From Pseudomonas frederiksbergensis (GTDB taxonomy: Bacteria; Pseudomonadota; Gammaproteobacteria; Pseudomonadales; Pseudomonadaceae): 64,000 nucleotides of DNA. Where the stretch lies: positions 124,001-188,000 of the forward strand of contig NZ_CP018319.1 in the NCBI RefSeq assembly GCF_001952935.1, in the 5' to 3' direction. The position numbers and the translations under genes were made by a program. Below are positions 26,424 through 34,215 of the stretch, piece after piece; positions within the stretch are counted from its first letter, which is position 1; each line of letters begins with the position of its first letter. The notes under the pieces were generated by a model that did no database searches, had not been told where the DNA came from, and saw only the letters and a program-made list of their open reading frames with translations.

Positions 26424-26453
26424 AAAAGCCCGGCCTGACAAGCCGGGCTTTTT
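26424..26453 (+). terminator. Intrinsic terminator
   Basis: AAAAGCCCGGC / GCCGGGCTTTTT, 11-bp stem 29 bases after the repeat-peptide stop codon. Confidence 0.9.
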
Positions 26454-26548
26454 CGTGCACAAAATAAATCGATCCCTGCTTAATGCCTCCGCCGCACCTG
26501 TGATACATAACACCTGATTGTGAGTCCTGTACCCAATGAGGTTTTCCG

Positions 26549-27121
26549 ATGCCCCGTTCCCCACATTTACCGCAACTGCTGATCTGCGCCGTCCTCGGTT
26601 TACTCGCCAGCAGCGCGCAGGCCGGTGCGCCCTCCCCGGCCCCCGATAGCTTGCAACCGCTGCTGGTGACATTGAACGACCGTCTGAGCATTGCTGATCT
26701 TGTGGCGCTGACCAAGTGGGACAGTGGCAAACCGATCCAGGACAGTGCCCGGGAAGCGCAGGTCATCGCCAACGCCAGGAAGCTGGCCGTCGAGCGCAAA
26801 CTGGACCCGGACGAAGTAGCCGAGTTGATCGCCGCACAAATTGAAGCCAACAAGCTGGTGCAGTACGGGCTGGTGGCTCAATGGCGAGCGGCCGGCAAGG
26901 CGCCTGACACACCGCGGCCAGACCTCGCCAATCAAATCCGGCCACAGCTCGATGAACTGCAAAACCGCCTGTTGCAGCAATACGCTGCCTTCGCGCCCTA
27001 CCGCAAAGACCCGCAGTGCGCGGACTGGCTAGCCAAAGAACGATCCCACCTGGTCAAGGACGGTCTGCATGGTCAGGCACTGATACGCGCCACCGGTGAA
27101 CTGTGTGTCGCTGCTCAGTGA
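26549..27121 (+). CDS. Periplasmic chorismate mutase (AroQ-gamma type)
   Basis: Exported AroQ-class chorismate mutase of 190 residues that turns chorismate into prephenate. Signal peptide 1-25 (LICAVLGLLASSAQA). The catalytic helix residues appear in LNDRLSIADLVALTKWDSGKPIQD (Arg, Lys) and ERKLDPDEVAELIAAQIEANKLVQY (Glu, Lys/Gln), with the Cys pair (PQCADWL, GELCVAA) expected for the secreted form. It stands alone with its own terminator. The purpose of periplasmic chorismate mutase in Pseudomonas is not settled. Confidence 0.88.
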   Translation: MPRSPHLPQLLICAVLGLLASSAQAGAPSPAPDSLQPLLVTLNDRLSIADLVALTKWDSGKPIQDSAREAQVIANARKLAVERKLDPDEVAELIAAQIEANKLVQYGLVAQWRAAGKAPDTPRPDLANQIRPQLDELQNRLLQQYAAFAPYRKDPQCADWLAKERSHLVKDGLHGQALIRATGELCVAAQ

Positions 27122-27140
27122 CTTTAAATATGGTCTCTAA

Positions 27141-27177
27141 AAAGAAGCCCGGCCTGATCCGCCGGGCTTCTTCTTTT
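27141..27177 (+). terminator. Intrinsic terminator
   Basis: AAAGAAGCCCGGC / GCCGGGCTTCTTC stem and T-run, 20 bases after the chorismate mutase stop. Confidence 0.9.
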
Positions 27178-27265
27178 TTGTGAGCTACTTTTAGTGCATC
27201 CGCAGGGTCGCAAGTCCACCTTGGCGGCACTACCGAATCTCACATGGCCAACCATCGGAGTTGAA

Positions 27266-27694
27266 ATGTCTGAACTGAACCTGCATACCAAAGTCGCAGA
27301 ATCCCTGAACCAATGGCACGACATGATCAGCAAGAGAGACTTGAGCGCCTTGCCAGGTTTGCTGGACCCACAGGCGATTTTCCGCTCCCCGATGGCTCAC
27401 ATGCCTTACCCGGGTGCAGCCGTGGTCTCGATGATTCTCAACACCGTGCTCGAGGTATTCGAGGATTTTGCCTACCACCGGGAACTGTCGACCGCAGACG
27501 GGTTGAGCGTCGTCCTGGAGTTCAGCGCCAACGTCAGCGGGAAAGCGTTAAAGGGCGTCGACATGATCCGGTTCAACGAACAAGGAAAAATCGTTGAGTT
27601 TGAGGTGATGGTCCGTCCCTTGAGTGGCCTGCAAGCCTTGGGCGAGCAAATGGGGCAACGCCTTGGCGCTTACCTGGCGGCCAGCAAAGCCTGA
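27266..27694 (+). CDS. NTF2-like (SnoaL) family protein
   Basis: Small alpha+beta barrel protein, 142 residues, with the NTF2-fold order: helix LNQWHDMISKRDLSALPGLL, strand AIFRSPM, helix around VSMILNTVLEVF, and strands GLSVVLEFSANV, VDMIRFNEQGKIVEFEVMVR. Such proteins are isomerases, dehydratases or ligand carriers; no catalytic Asp-His pair is clear here. ATG 27266 has CGGAG upstream. Confidence 0.8.
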   Translation: MSELNLHTKVAESLNQWHDMISKRDLSALPGLLDPQAIFRSPMAHMPYPGAAVVSMILNTVLEVFEDFAYHRELSTADGLSVVLEFSANVSGKALKGVDMIRFNEQGKIVEFEVMVRPLSGLQALGEQMGQRLGAYLAASKA

Positions 27695-27777
27695 AGACGT
27701 TGCATCGCCGTGGACGATGCCTCTGTTCCCGGCTTGGTGTTAAATAGAGCGCGAAAAGCAGCGCAACGAGAACACCG

Positions 27778-27861
27778 ATGATTACCCATTTTGAGATTAA
27801 TGATGTCCCTGAGCCCAACATTCATCGCGTCGCCCATCAGCAGACGGTGGTAACAGCATGA
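27778..27861 (+). CDS. Possible 27-residue ORF overlapping the amidase start
   Basis: ATG 27778 opens a 27-codon frame (contains MITHFEINDVPEPNIHRVAH) whose TGA overlaps the amidase ATG as ATGA. The composition is protein-like and the overlap would couple translation, but the ribosome site (GAGAAC) is weak. It may be a leader peptide or chance. Confidence 0.3.
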   Translation: MITHFEINDVPEPNIHRVAHQQTVVTA

Positions 27862-29573
27862 TCGAGGTCACCGAAGTTTCCATTGCCGAACTGCGGGCTG
27901 CGCTCGAATCGGGTCGAACCACTGCGGTTGAGTTAGTCCAGGCCTATCTCGCCAGGATCGATGCCTACGACGGTCCCGACACGCCCACCGCCCTCAACGC
28001 GGTGGTGGTTCGAAACCCCGAGGCGCTGAACGAGGCGCAGGCGTCCGATGCTCGTCGGGCCAAGGGCGAGACGCTGGGTCCGCTCGATGGCATTCCCTAT
28101 ACGGCCAAGGACAGTTACCTGGTGAAGGGGCTCACCGCCGCCTCCGGCAGTCCCGCCTTCGCGAACCTGATCGCCTATCGCGATGCGTTCACCATCGAAC
28201 GGCTTCGCGCTGCTGGCGCGATCTGCCTGGGCAAAACCAACATGCCGCCCATGGCAAACGGCGGCATGCAGCGCGGGGTCTACGGTCGTGCGGAAAGCCC
28301 GTACAACGCTGACTATCTCACCGCTCCCTTCGCCTCGGGTTCATCGAACGGCGCAGGTACGGCAACGGCCGCCAGCTTCGCGGCATTCGGTCTCGCGGAA
28401 GAAACCTGGTCGAGTGGACGCGGTCCTGCCTCGAACAATGGTCTGTGTGCCTATACGCCTTCGCGCGGGGTAATTTCGGTGCGCGGCAACTGGCCGTTGA
28501 CGCCGACGATGGACGTTGTCGTGCCGTTTGCCAGAACCATGGCCGACCTGCTCGAAGTGCTCGACGTGGTGGTGGCCGATGATCCCGACACCCGTGGCGA
28601 TCTGTGGCGGATGCAACCCTGGGTGCCGATTCCGAGTGTCGCCTCGGTGCGCCCCGCTTCCTATGCCGAATTGGCGGTGAAGCCCGATGCTCTGGCAGGA
28701 AAGCGCTTCGGCGTGCCGCGCATGTACATCAACGCGGATCCCGAAGCGGGGACGAGCGATGCGCCTGGCATCGGTGGTCCGACGGGCCAGCGAATCATCA
28801 CCCGCCCTTCCGTGATCGGGCTCTGGGAAGAGGCCCGCAAGGCACTCGAAGCCGCTGGCGCCGAAGTCATCGAAGTCGATTTCCCGCTGGTCTCCAATTG
28901 CGAAGGTGATCGCCCGGGTGCGCCGACCGTGTTTACGCGGGGCCTGGTGTCCAAAGAGTTCCTGCATCATGAATTGTGGGACCTGTCGGCCTGGGCGTTT
29001 GATGATTTTCTGCGGGCCAATGGCGATCCCAAGTTGAACCGCCTGGCCGATGTCGACGGACCGCTGATTTTTCCCCACGACCCGGGCACGCTCCCCAACC
29101 GGGAGGACGACCTTGCCGCAGGCATGGACGAGTACGTGAAGATGGCCGAACGCGGCATCACCCCGTGGGACCAGATCACCACGCTGCCGGACGGACTGCG
29201 CGGACTTGAACAGACGCGTCGGATCGATCTTGAGATCTGGATGGATCGGTTGAGGCTCGATGCGGTGCTGTTTCCGACGGTGGCCGACGTGGGGCCGGCG
29301 AATGCCGATGTCGATCCGAAATCTGCGGATATCGCGTGGAGCAACGGCGTTTGGGTCGCCAACGGCAACCTCGCCATCCGGCATTTGGGCGTCCCCACGG
29401 TCACGGTGCCGATGGGCGTCATGCCGGACATCGGCATGCCCGTCGGGCTCACGTTTGCCGGTCGTGCCTATGACGATTCGATGCTGCTGCGCCTGGCTTC
29501 GGCGTTCGAGTCGATCGGTTCAAAACGAATGATTCCGCCTCGCACCCCTCCCTTGCCGGTTGGCCAACAATAG
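27858..29573 (+). CDS. Amidase-signature family hydrolase with an unusual catalytic loop
   Basis: Amidase of 571 residues. Lys84 in TAKDSY and Ser162/Ser163 in ASGSSNGAG fit the Ser-cisSer-Lys triad. The nucleophile region reads AEETWSSGRGPASNN (residues 180-194) where most amidases have GTDTGGSIRxPAS. The usual TGGS is thus replaced by WSSG, and the Ser at 185/186 is the candidate nucleophile. I read this as a distinct subgroup rather than a dead enzyme, because the rest is well conserved and longer than average. Start ATG 27858 with GGTGG upstream. Substrate unknown. Confidence 0.85.
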   Translation: MIEVTEVSIAELRAALESGRTTAVELVQAYLARIDAYDGPDTPTALNAVVVRNPEALNEAQASDARRAKGETLGPLDGIPYTAKDSYLVKGLTAASGSPAFANLIAYRDAFTIERLRAAGAICLGKTNMPPMANGGMQRGVYGRAESPYNADYLTAPFASGSSNGAGTATAASFAAFGLAEETWSSGRGPASNNGLCAYTPSRGVISVRGNWPLTPTMDVVVPFARTMADLLEVLDVVVADDPDTRGDLWRMQPWVPIPSVASVRPASYAELAVKPDALAGKRFGVPRMYINADPEAGTSDAPGIGGPTGQRIITRPSVIGLWEEARKALEAAGAEVIEVDFPLVSNCEGDRPGAPTVFTRGLVSKEFLHHELWDLSAWAFDDFLRANGDPKLNRLADVDGPLIFPHDPGTLPNREDDLAAGMDEYVKMAERGITPWDQITTLPDGLRGLEQTRRIDLEIWMDRLRLDAVLFPTVADVGPANADVDPKSADIAWSNGVWVANGNLAIRHLGVPTVTVPMGVMPDIGMPVGLTFAGRAYDDSMLLRLASAFESIGSKRMIPPRTPPLPVGQQ

Positions 29574-29592
29574 AAAGGGCGGGATTGGGGTG

Positions 29593-30615
29593 TTACACGC
29601 CCCAATCCCGTCCAATGGTTGAACGTCTGACGGGAATCTTGCGGGCGATGTCGACAAAGGGCGTGACGATCAGGCTATAGAGCGTCAGGTAACGGTCGTG
29701 GTCCTGTTTGCCGGTGCCGAACTGGATAGGCTCGGGCGTCGAGTGCGTGACGTAGAGCGTACCGAACATCCAGTCCCAGAGTGACAGGTTGATACCGAAG
29801 TTCTTGTTGAAGTGTCGGGGCGCGTCACTGTGGTGAATCTGGTGCTGCGCCGGGCTGTTCAGCACATGCTCGACCACGGGGCCGAAAGACAGCCAGACAT
29901 GGCTGTGACGCAAATTGGCCGCCAAGGCATTGAAGATCAGGACCATGTAGGTCACGCCGAACAAGGTGTACCGGCTGATCTCCCCGCCGCAGGCGTACCA
30001 GAAGACACCGGCAAAAGCGCCGAGGCAGACGATGTCAGCCAGTTTTTCGACCATTTTTTCCACGAAGTGAATCCGGCTTGCCGTCGCCGGCACCAGGACG
30101 GACGCGGAATGATGGACTTTGTGAAACGCCCACAGATACCGGGAATGAAAGGCGCGATGGCACCAGTAATGGATGAAGTCTTGCACCAGAAACACGCCGA
30201 GCCCGTAGAGCAAGGAAAGTGAGAGGTTCTCCCCCACCTGCGCGCGCGCGCCCCAAAGATTGTTGAAAAACGAGATGTAGTCGCCGGAGCGCAGGACGTA
30301 TGGATCGACCAGGCCAACAATGGGCAGCACCAGCGCGATCTTCAGGATGCCCCGCACGAAGTAGTACCGGTAATCCAGCAACGCCGAGGGATGAAAATGA
30401 ACCCGGTGCCCGCCGATGAACTGCCAGAAAGAACGTGAGTCGGTCAGCCCGCGATATTTTCTGAAGCGGTACAGGGTGTAGGCGATGCCGTAGGACACGC
30501 AAAGAAACACGATGCTGAAGCGGCCGTTCAGATCGAAAATGCCAAGAAACTGATTCGTGACTGGCTCGATCACCCACTTCAACAAGCTGTCATACAGAAA
30601 CGCGAGTAAATCCAT
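29593..30615 (-). CDS. Sterol desaturase / fatty acid hydroxylase superfamily protein
   Basis: Membrane di-iron hydroxylase, 340 residues, with the eight-histidine pattern: HYWCHRAFH (residues about 149-157), HKVHH (165-169), the HSH near 237 and HQIHH (258-262), and four or more membrane helices. Members hydroxylate or desaturate lipids, including sterols and carotenoids; none of those pathways is nearby. I use ATG 30615; TTG 30636 is an alternative. A small periplasmic cytochrome c gene lies 79 bases upstream on the same strand and a GlxA regulator beyond it. Confidence 0.9.
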   Translation of the reverse strand: MDLLAFLYDSLLKWVIEPVTNQFLGIFDLNGRFSIVFLCVSYGIAYTLYRFRKYRGLTDSRSFWQFIGGHRVHFHPSALLDYRYYFVRGILKIALVLPIVGLVDPYVLRSGDYISFFNNLWGARAQVGENLSLSLLYGLGVFLVQDFIHYWCHRAFHSRYLWAFHKVHHSASVLVPATASRIHFVEKMVEKLADIVCLGAFAGVFWYACGGEISRYTLFGVTYMVLIFNALAANLRHSHVWLSFGPVVEHVLNSPAQHQIHHSDAPRHFNKNFGINLSLWDWMFGTLYVTHSTPEPIQFGTGKQDHDRYLTLYSLIVTPFVDIARKIPVRRSTIGRDWGV

Positions 30616-30694
30616 GAACGGCTGCCCCAGCGCCAAAAGAGAAAAATTGTAAATCAGATCGCAATCAGCGGGTGTTCCGCGCCTGGCGAAAGCC

Positions 30695-31084
30695 CTATTG
30701 CGGCTGAAACGTCTGAAGATACGCCAACAGGTTGTCGATCTTTTCCGGGTCGCTGAGGCCCCAGAAAATCATGCGGGTGCCGGGCACCACTTTTTTTGGC
30801 GCTTCAAGGTACGCGGTCAGCGTTTCGCGGGTCCAGACAATACCGGCTGATTTCATCGCATCGGAATATTGGTAATCCGTGGTGCTGCCCGAAGGGCGTC
30901 CAAAAACGCCATTGAGCTGCGGCCCGAATGAACCCCGCGCCGACTCCCCAACCTGATGGCAGCCACCGCATATCCGCTTGAACAATGTTGCACCCGCCTC
31001 AGCATCGCCGGCCGCTTGTGCCTGCACGCTGAATAATCCTGCATTGAGCATCAGCGCGAAGGTGAGTACGGCGGTGTTCTGCAT
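30695..31084 (-). CDS. Small class I cytochrome c
   Basis: Periplasmic monoheme cytochrome c, 129 residues. Signal peptide 1-25 (ending AQA), heme motif CGGCH (about residues 39-43), Gly/Pro-rich loop GSFGPQLNGVFGRPSG, and the distal Met in PGTRMIFWGL. The sequence is of the c550/c2 mitochondrial-like type. ATG 31084 has GGGAG upstream. It lies 38 bases after the GlxA gene and 79 before the sterol desaturase, all on the minus strand; a shared transcript and electron donation are possible but unproven. Confidence 0.88.
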   Translation of the reverse strand: MQNTAVLTFALMLNAGLFSVQAQAAGDAEAGATLFKRICGGCHQVGESARGSFGPQLNGVFGRPSGSTTDYQYSDAMKSAGIVWTRETLTAYLEAPKKVVPGTRMIFWGLSDPEKIDNLLAYLQTFQPQ

Positions 31085-31122
31085 GTTCTGCTCCCAATCA
31101 TCTTTGGCTTGGCGCCAGTGAA

Positions 31123-32088
31123 TCAACTCGCACCCGCTTGAAATTTTTTCCTGTAGGCCGCCGGTAGCAGCCCCACTCGCTGGCGGAACAGTCTACGGAA
31201 CGAATTGCCGTCTTCGTAGCCCACGGCGTAAGTGATGCTGTCGAGTGTCATGCGGGTGGATTCAAGCAGCTGCTTGGCCTTCTCCAGACGCAGGGTTTGC
31301 AGGTAGGTAATGGGCGTGTAACCGGTGGCTTCCTTGAAACGTCTTTTGAAGTTCCTGACGCCGAACCCGAACTGCTGGGCGACGTCATCAATCAGCAGCG
31401 GCTGTTCGAAGTGCTCCTCCAGCCAGTGTTGAACCCGCAGGATGTCGCCATCCCCATGGTTCTTCGGCAATGACCACATGACGTACACCGATTGCTCGCT
31501 GCGCACAGCATCGACCAGCAAGTATTTGCTGCACTTTTGTGCCAGTTCCAGTGAAGCGAACCGGCGCACAAGGTGCAGCAAAAGATCCATGGAGGCACTC
31601 GCGCCCCCGCACGTGATCACGCGATTGTCCTCGCAGAGGATTTGCGTTTCCTCCAGACAGACCTCGGCATACCGACGACGAAACAGGTCCGCAAAGGCCC
31701 AGTGCGTGGTGGCACGAACGCCGTCCAGAAGGCCCGTTTCGGCCAGCATGAACGCCGCCGTGCACATCGACGCCACCACGGCACCCTGCGCATGTTGTTG
31801 ACGCAGCCACGGCCCATAAGCTGAAAAGGCCGGCAAGGCGTCTTTCAGGGTGAAGAGGAATCCGGGAATCAGCACCAGATCGGTTCGCGGGATCTCGACA
31901 GTGGAGCGGTCCACGCGCAATGTCTGCCCTCCCCACGCGGCGACATCACCCCCCTCAAGCGAGGCGATGACCACTTCAAAAGGCGCGCCGGCAGTCTCTG
32001 CGAACAGGTTGGCGGCGCTGAGTATTTCCAGGGCCATGGTGGCGCTGGCGGCGGAACATTGATCCGCCAGTAAAAGCGTGACGTGCAT
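31123..32088 (-). CDS. GlxA-type AraC-family regulator (DJ-1/PfpI + HTH)
   Basis: Transcription regulator of 321 residues: an N-terminal DJ-1/PfpI-like domain (VTLLLADQCSAASATMALEI; VASMCTAAFMLAETGLLDG with the Cys of the nucleophile elbow; ATTHWAF) and a C-terminal AraC-type double HTH (DDVAQQFGFGVRNFKRRFKEA, LDSITYAVGYEDGNSFRRLF). Homologues sense amines or amide metabolites such as choline-derived compounds. It is divergent from the thioesterase gene at 32194 and leads into the cytochrome c and desaturase genes. Confidence 0.9.
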   Translation of the reverse strand: MHVTLLLADQCSAASATMALEILSAANLFAETAGAPFEVVIASLEGGDVAAWGGQTLRVDRSTVEIPRTDLVLIPGFLFTLKDALPAFSAYGPWLRQQHAQGAVVASMCTAAFMLAETGLLDGVRATTHWAFADLFRRRYAEVCLEETQILCEDNRVITCGGASASMDLLLHLVRRFASLELAQKCSKYLLVDAVRSEQSVYVMWSLPKNHGDGDILRVQHWLEEHFEQPLLIDDVAQQFGFGVRNFKRRFKEATGYTPITYLQTLRLEKAKQLLESTRMTLDSITYAVGYEDGNSFRRLFRQRVGLLPAAYRKKFQAGAS

Positions 32089-32193
32089 AAATGATCCTAA
32101 TGCGCTTTTCGCATGGAAAATGTCATTTGCGCACCTACCTTAGCCGATCTTTCCTCCCTAAAGTGCAGCGGTCATTCAATCCTCGGCGTACTT

Positions 32194-32763
32194 ATGAATC
32201 TCTGGTTCCGACTTTTCCTTATGCTGTTCCGCCGTCCGTGGCGCAAGCCCGTTGACGCTTTGGCCACCACCGTCGTCCACATGCGCGTCTGGCCGCTTGA
32301 TCTGGACCTCAACCGGCACGTTACCAATGGCCGGTATTTCACCTTGGCCGATATTGGACGCATGGATTACGTGTTGCGCAGCGGTGCATTCCGGGTGGCG
32401 CTGCGCAATAAGGCTGTACCCATCGTCGGGGACACCTGGGGCAAGTTTCGGCGTGAGCTGAAACTGTTCGAAGCGTTCGAGATTCACACCAGGATGCTTG
32501 GCTGGGACAACAAGTGGAGCTTTATGGAGCACCGCTTCGTGAGCAAGGGACGCGTGGTCGGCGTGGTGGTGATGCGGGGACTGTTCCGCTCTGCCAAAGG
32601 CACGGTGCCCCCTGGCGAGTACGCCCGGGAGTTGGGCTTGTCTGAACAGTCGCCGCCGATGCCGACATGGCTGACAGACTGGTCGCAAAGCTGCAACGAC
32701 ATGAGCCGTGAGCTTCGAGAGGAAGAAGGTCAGCCTGCCCGGCGCCCGCAGACCGTCGCGTAA
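32194..32763 (+). CDS. Acyl-CoA thioesterase (4HBT / THEM6-like hotdog)
   Basis: Hotdog protein, 189 residues from ATG 32194. N-terminal hydrophobic stretch WFRLFLMLFR may anchor it in the membrane. The signature LDLNRHVTNGRYFTLADIGRMDYV (residues about 34-57) matches the 4-hydroxybenzoyl-CoA thioesterase family with NGxYF. The stop codon lies inside the left arm of the 20-bp inverted repeat described at 32759. Divergent from the GlxA gene. Confidence 0.82.
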   Translation: MNLWFRLFLMLFRRPWRKPVDALATTVVHMRVWPLDLDLNRHVTNGRYFTLADIGRMDYVLRSGAFRVALRNKAVPIVGDTWGKFRRELKLFEAFEIHTRMLGWDNKWSFMEHRFVSKGRVVGVVVMRGLFRSAKGTVPPGEYARELGLSEQSPPMPTWLTDWSQSCNDMSRELREEEGQPARRPQTVA

Positions 32764-32834
32764 TGCTGTTCACTTAAGCGCGGCGTCCACAGGTCTAGCT
32801 CGACTGAAGAATGTCTTAAGTGAACAGTATTACG
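32759..32834. repeat. 20-bp near-perfect inverted repeat flanking 36 bp
   Basis: Left arm 32759-32778 (CGTAATGCTGTTCACTTAAG) and right arm 32815-32834 are reverse complements except at one base. The left arm contains the stop codon of the thioesterase. The internal 36 bases show no gene. It could be an excision footprint or miniature inverted-repeat element, or a long imperfect terminator without a T-run. Confidence 0.75.
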
Positions 32835-32957
32835 GACCGTCGCGAGGGCGCGCTCGACCGTTGGCAACGTTACGGCACTGACCCGGTCAGTTTGCTCAGC
32901 ACCTGGGAGCTGGCGCAGATCGAGCGTTTGCTGAGCGAACTCAAAAACGCGGTTTGA
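32820..32957 (+). CDS. Short ORF or gene remnant overlapping the dehydratase 3' end
   Basis: GTG 32820, within the right inverted-repeat arm, opens a 45-codon frame with protein-like content (contains RWQRYGTDPVSLLSTW and ELAQIERLLSELKNAV) ending in TGA at 32957, which overlaps the antisense 3' end of the dehydratase gene. It may be the C-terminus of a lost gene. No family recognised. Confidence 0.3.
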   Translation: MNSITDRREGALDRWQRYGTDPVSLLSTWELAQIERLLSELKNAV

Positions 32958-34215
32958 GCGCCTTCCACTCTGGCTTGTAACGCTGCATCTGTTTCACGTC
33001 ATCACGCTGGCGAATGCCGCACGTCAGGTACTGGTCGTGCAGCTTGCCCAGTTGATCGTGATCCAGCTCCAGGCCCAACCCGGGCGCGCGGGTGATCTTC
33101 ACGCAACCATCGACGATGGGGATTTTGCCGCCCTTGATCACTTCTTCATCCGGTTCCTGCCACGGGTAATGCGTGTCGCAGGCGTAATCCAGATTGGGCA
33201 CCGCGGCGGCGACATGCGCCATCGCCATCAGGCTGATGCCCAAGTGCGAGTTGGAATGCATCGACACGCCCAAGCCAAAGGTATCGCACATTTTCGCCAG
33301 CGCCTGGGTGTCGCGCAGACCGCCCCAGTAATGGTGGTCGGCGAGGACGATCTGCACGCTGTTCAACGCCACGCTGCGGCGGAACTCATCGAAGTCGGTG
33401 ACCACCATGTTGGTCGCCAGCGGCAGGCCAGTGCGCTTGTGCAGTTCGGACATTCCCTCGAGGCCCGGCGTCGGGTCTTCGTAATATTGCAGGTCATCGC
33501 CCAGCAGTTCGGCCATGCGAATCGAAGTTTCCAGCGACCAGTTGCCGTTCGGATCAATGCGCAACGGGTAACCGGGGAACGCCTTTTTCAGCGCCTTGAT
33601 GCACGACACTTCGTGCTCCGGCGGCAACGTGCCGGCCTTGAGCTTGATGCTCTTGAAACCGTTGGCCTCGATCATGCGCCGCGCCTGGGCGACGATCTGT
33701 TCTTCGTTCAGCGCTTCGCCCCAACTGTCGGGTTTGTAGGGTGAGTCGACGTGCTGGGCGTACTTGAAGAACAGGTAGGCACTGAATGGGATTTCGTCGC
33801 GAATCGCACCGCCCAGCAAGTCCACCAACGGCACGTTCAACGAGTGCGCCTGCAAATCCAGGAACGCCACTTCGAACGCCGAATACGCGTTGCTCACCGC
33901 TTTGCTGGCATGGGAGCCCGGCGCCAGTTCCGCACCGGCAATGCTCGCCGGTTTGTTCGCCGCCACCGTGGCCTGCACGATGCGGCGCAGTTGATTGAGG
34001 TTGAACGGGTCGAGGCCGATCAACTGGTCTTGCAGTTGCTGCTGGATCAACAGCGCCGGGGCATCGCCGTAGCTTTCACCGAGGCCAATGTAGCCGTTGT
34101 CGCTTTCAATCTCGATGATCGAGCGCAGCGCAAAAGGTTCGTGGATACCACTGGCATTCAGCAGCGGCGGATCACGGAAGGCGATTGGGGTGACGGTGAC
34201 TCGTTTGATTTTCAA
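32941..34215 (-). CDS. Glucarate dehydratase-related enolase-superfamily enzyme
   Basis: Sugar-acid dehydratase of the mandelate-racemase/glucarate dehydratase clan, 424 residues. The KxK base motif is FKSIKLKAG, metal ligands appear in RIDPNGNWS (Asp), YYEDPTPGLEG (Glu) and NMVVTDFDEF, and the second base His is in VSMHSNSHLG. The absence of the longer GudD C-terminus makes substrate uncertain (glucarate, galactarate or a related aldarate). It overlaps the MFS gene by four bases and would act on the acid that transporter brings in; a LysR gene is divergent. Confidence 0.88.
   Translation of the reverse strand: MKIKRVTVTPIAFRDPPLLNASGIHEPFALRSIIEIESDNGYIGLGESYGDAPALLIQQQLQDQLIGLDPFNLNQLRRIVQATVAANKPASIAGAELAPGSHASKAVSNAYSAFEVAFLDLQAHSLNVPLVDLLGGAIRDEIPFSAYLFFKYAQHVDSPYKPDSWGEALNEEQIVAQARRMIEANGFKSIKLKAGTLPPEHEVSCIKALKKAFPGYPLRIDPNGNWSLETSIRMAELLGDDLQYYEDPTPGLEGMSELHKRTGLPLATNMVVTDFDEFRRSVALNSVQIVLADHHYWGGLRDTQALAKMCDTFGLGVSMHSNSHLGISLMAMAHVAAAVPNLDYACDTHYPWQEPDEEVIKGGKIPIVDGCVKITRAPGLGLELDHDQLGKLHDQYLTCGIRQRDDVKQMQRYKPEWKALKPRF

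Noticed and set aside
27573..27821. Minus frame with a hydrophobic start (WVIIGVLVALLFALYL)
   Set aside because: Overlaps the NTF2-like gene, tail is Arg-rich noise and it lacks an SD.
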